A model generated the notes under the pieces. The model was not told the DNA's origin, searched no databases, and was given only the letters and a program-made list of their open reading frames with translations. Both the position numbers and the translations under genes were made by a program. Source: an uncultured Collinsella sp. (lineage in GTDB: Bacteria; Actinomycetota; Coriobacteriia; Coriobacteriales; Coriobacteriaceae). Taken from it: a stretch of 21,674 bases of DNA. The DNA is taken from positions 1-21,674 of the forward strand of contig CABUWD010000017.1 in NCBI GenBank assembly GCA_902495155.1, written 5' to 3'. The first letter of the stretch is position 1. Every line of letters starts with the position of its first letter. This document shows, one piece after another, positions 21,667 to 21,674 of this stretch.

Positions 21667-21674
21667 CTGACATC

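Overview
This is a high-GC bacterial window. The codon bias (GGC, CTG, AAG, GAC, C-ending codons), the selenium/molybdenum purine-degradation genes and the surrounding gene families suggest an anaerobic gut actinomycete of the Coriobacteriia, most likely Collinsella or a close relative. This placement is an inference from style and gene content; there is no rRNA or other marker gene here.

Layout. (1) 1-4810, plus strand: the 3' part of ygfK (FAD/NAD(P)H and ferredoxin domains), a small protein with four [4Fe-4S] motifs, and a fused [2Fe-2S]/molybdopterin dehydrogenase of the XdhD (selenium-dependent xanthine dehydrogenase) type. The unit ends in a strong terminator. (2) 4811-13240: an accessory stretch with a different look. 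It holds a 62-bp-period array of palindromic units, a minus-strand AbiEi/Vsr-like protein, a second piece of the same array, an AAA ATPase with a PD-(D/E)XK-like tail behind a perfect 25-bp inverted repeat, a five-copy 23-bp tandem repeat in front of an AAA_14/DUF4143 ATPase, a divergent DEDD exonuclease-like gene, and a DUF262/DUF1524 (GmrSD-like) nuclease. (3) 13240-15106, minus strand: a Pro/Ala-rich single-pass membrane protein and a YheO/DauR-type regulator. (4) 15384-21600, plus strand: ygeX (diaminopropionate ammonia-lyase), ygeY (M20 hydrolase), ygeW (carbamoyltransferase-like), then after a terminator a MocA-like nucleotidyltransferase and hyuA (dihydropyrimidinase family). The window ends in a 19-base G run that is probably a sequencing or assembly artefact.

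How the parts fit. Regions 1 and 4 are components of the cluster that lets some anaerobes break down purines, including urate. XdhD acts with the iron-sulfur and flavin proteins on the purine ring. HyuA-, YgeY- and YgeW-type enzymes process ring-opened ureido intermediates, and YgeX turns 2,3-diaminopropionate into pyruvate and ammonia. The MocA-like protein probably matures the molybdenum cofactor. The regulator divergent from ygeX, with two near-identical AACAAAC-type dyads between them, is the best candidate for local control. The accessory stretch splits the two catabolic blocks and looks like a place where defence-type or selfish modules collect. Several of its genes carry their own private repeat or operator, and one repeat family lies at three module boundaries.
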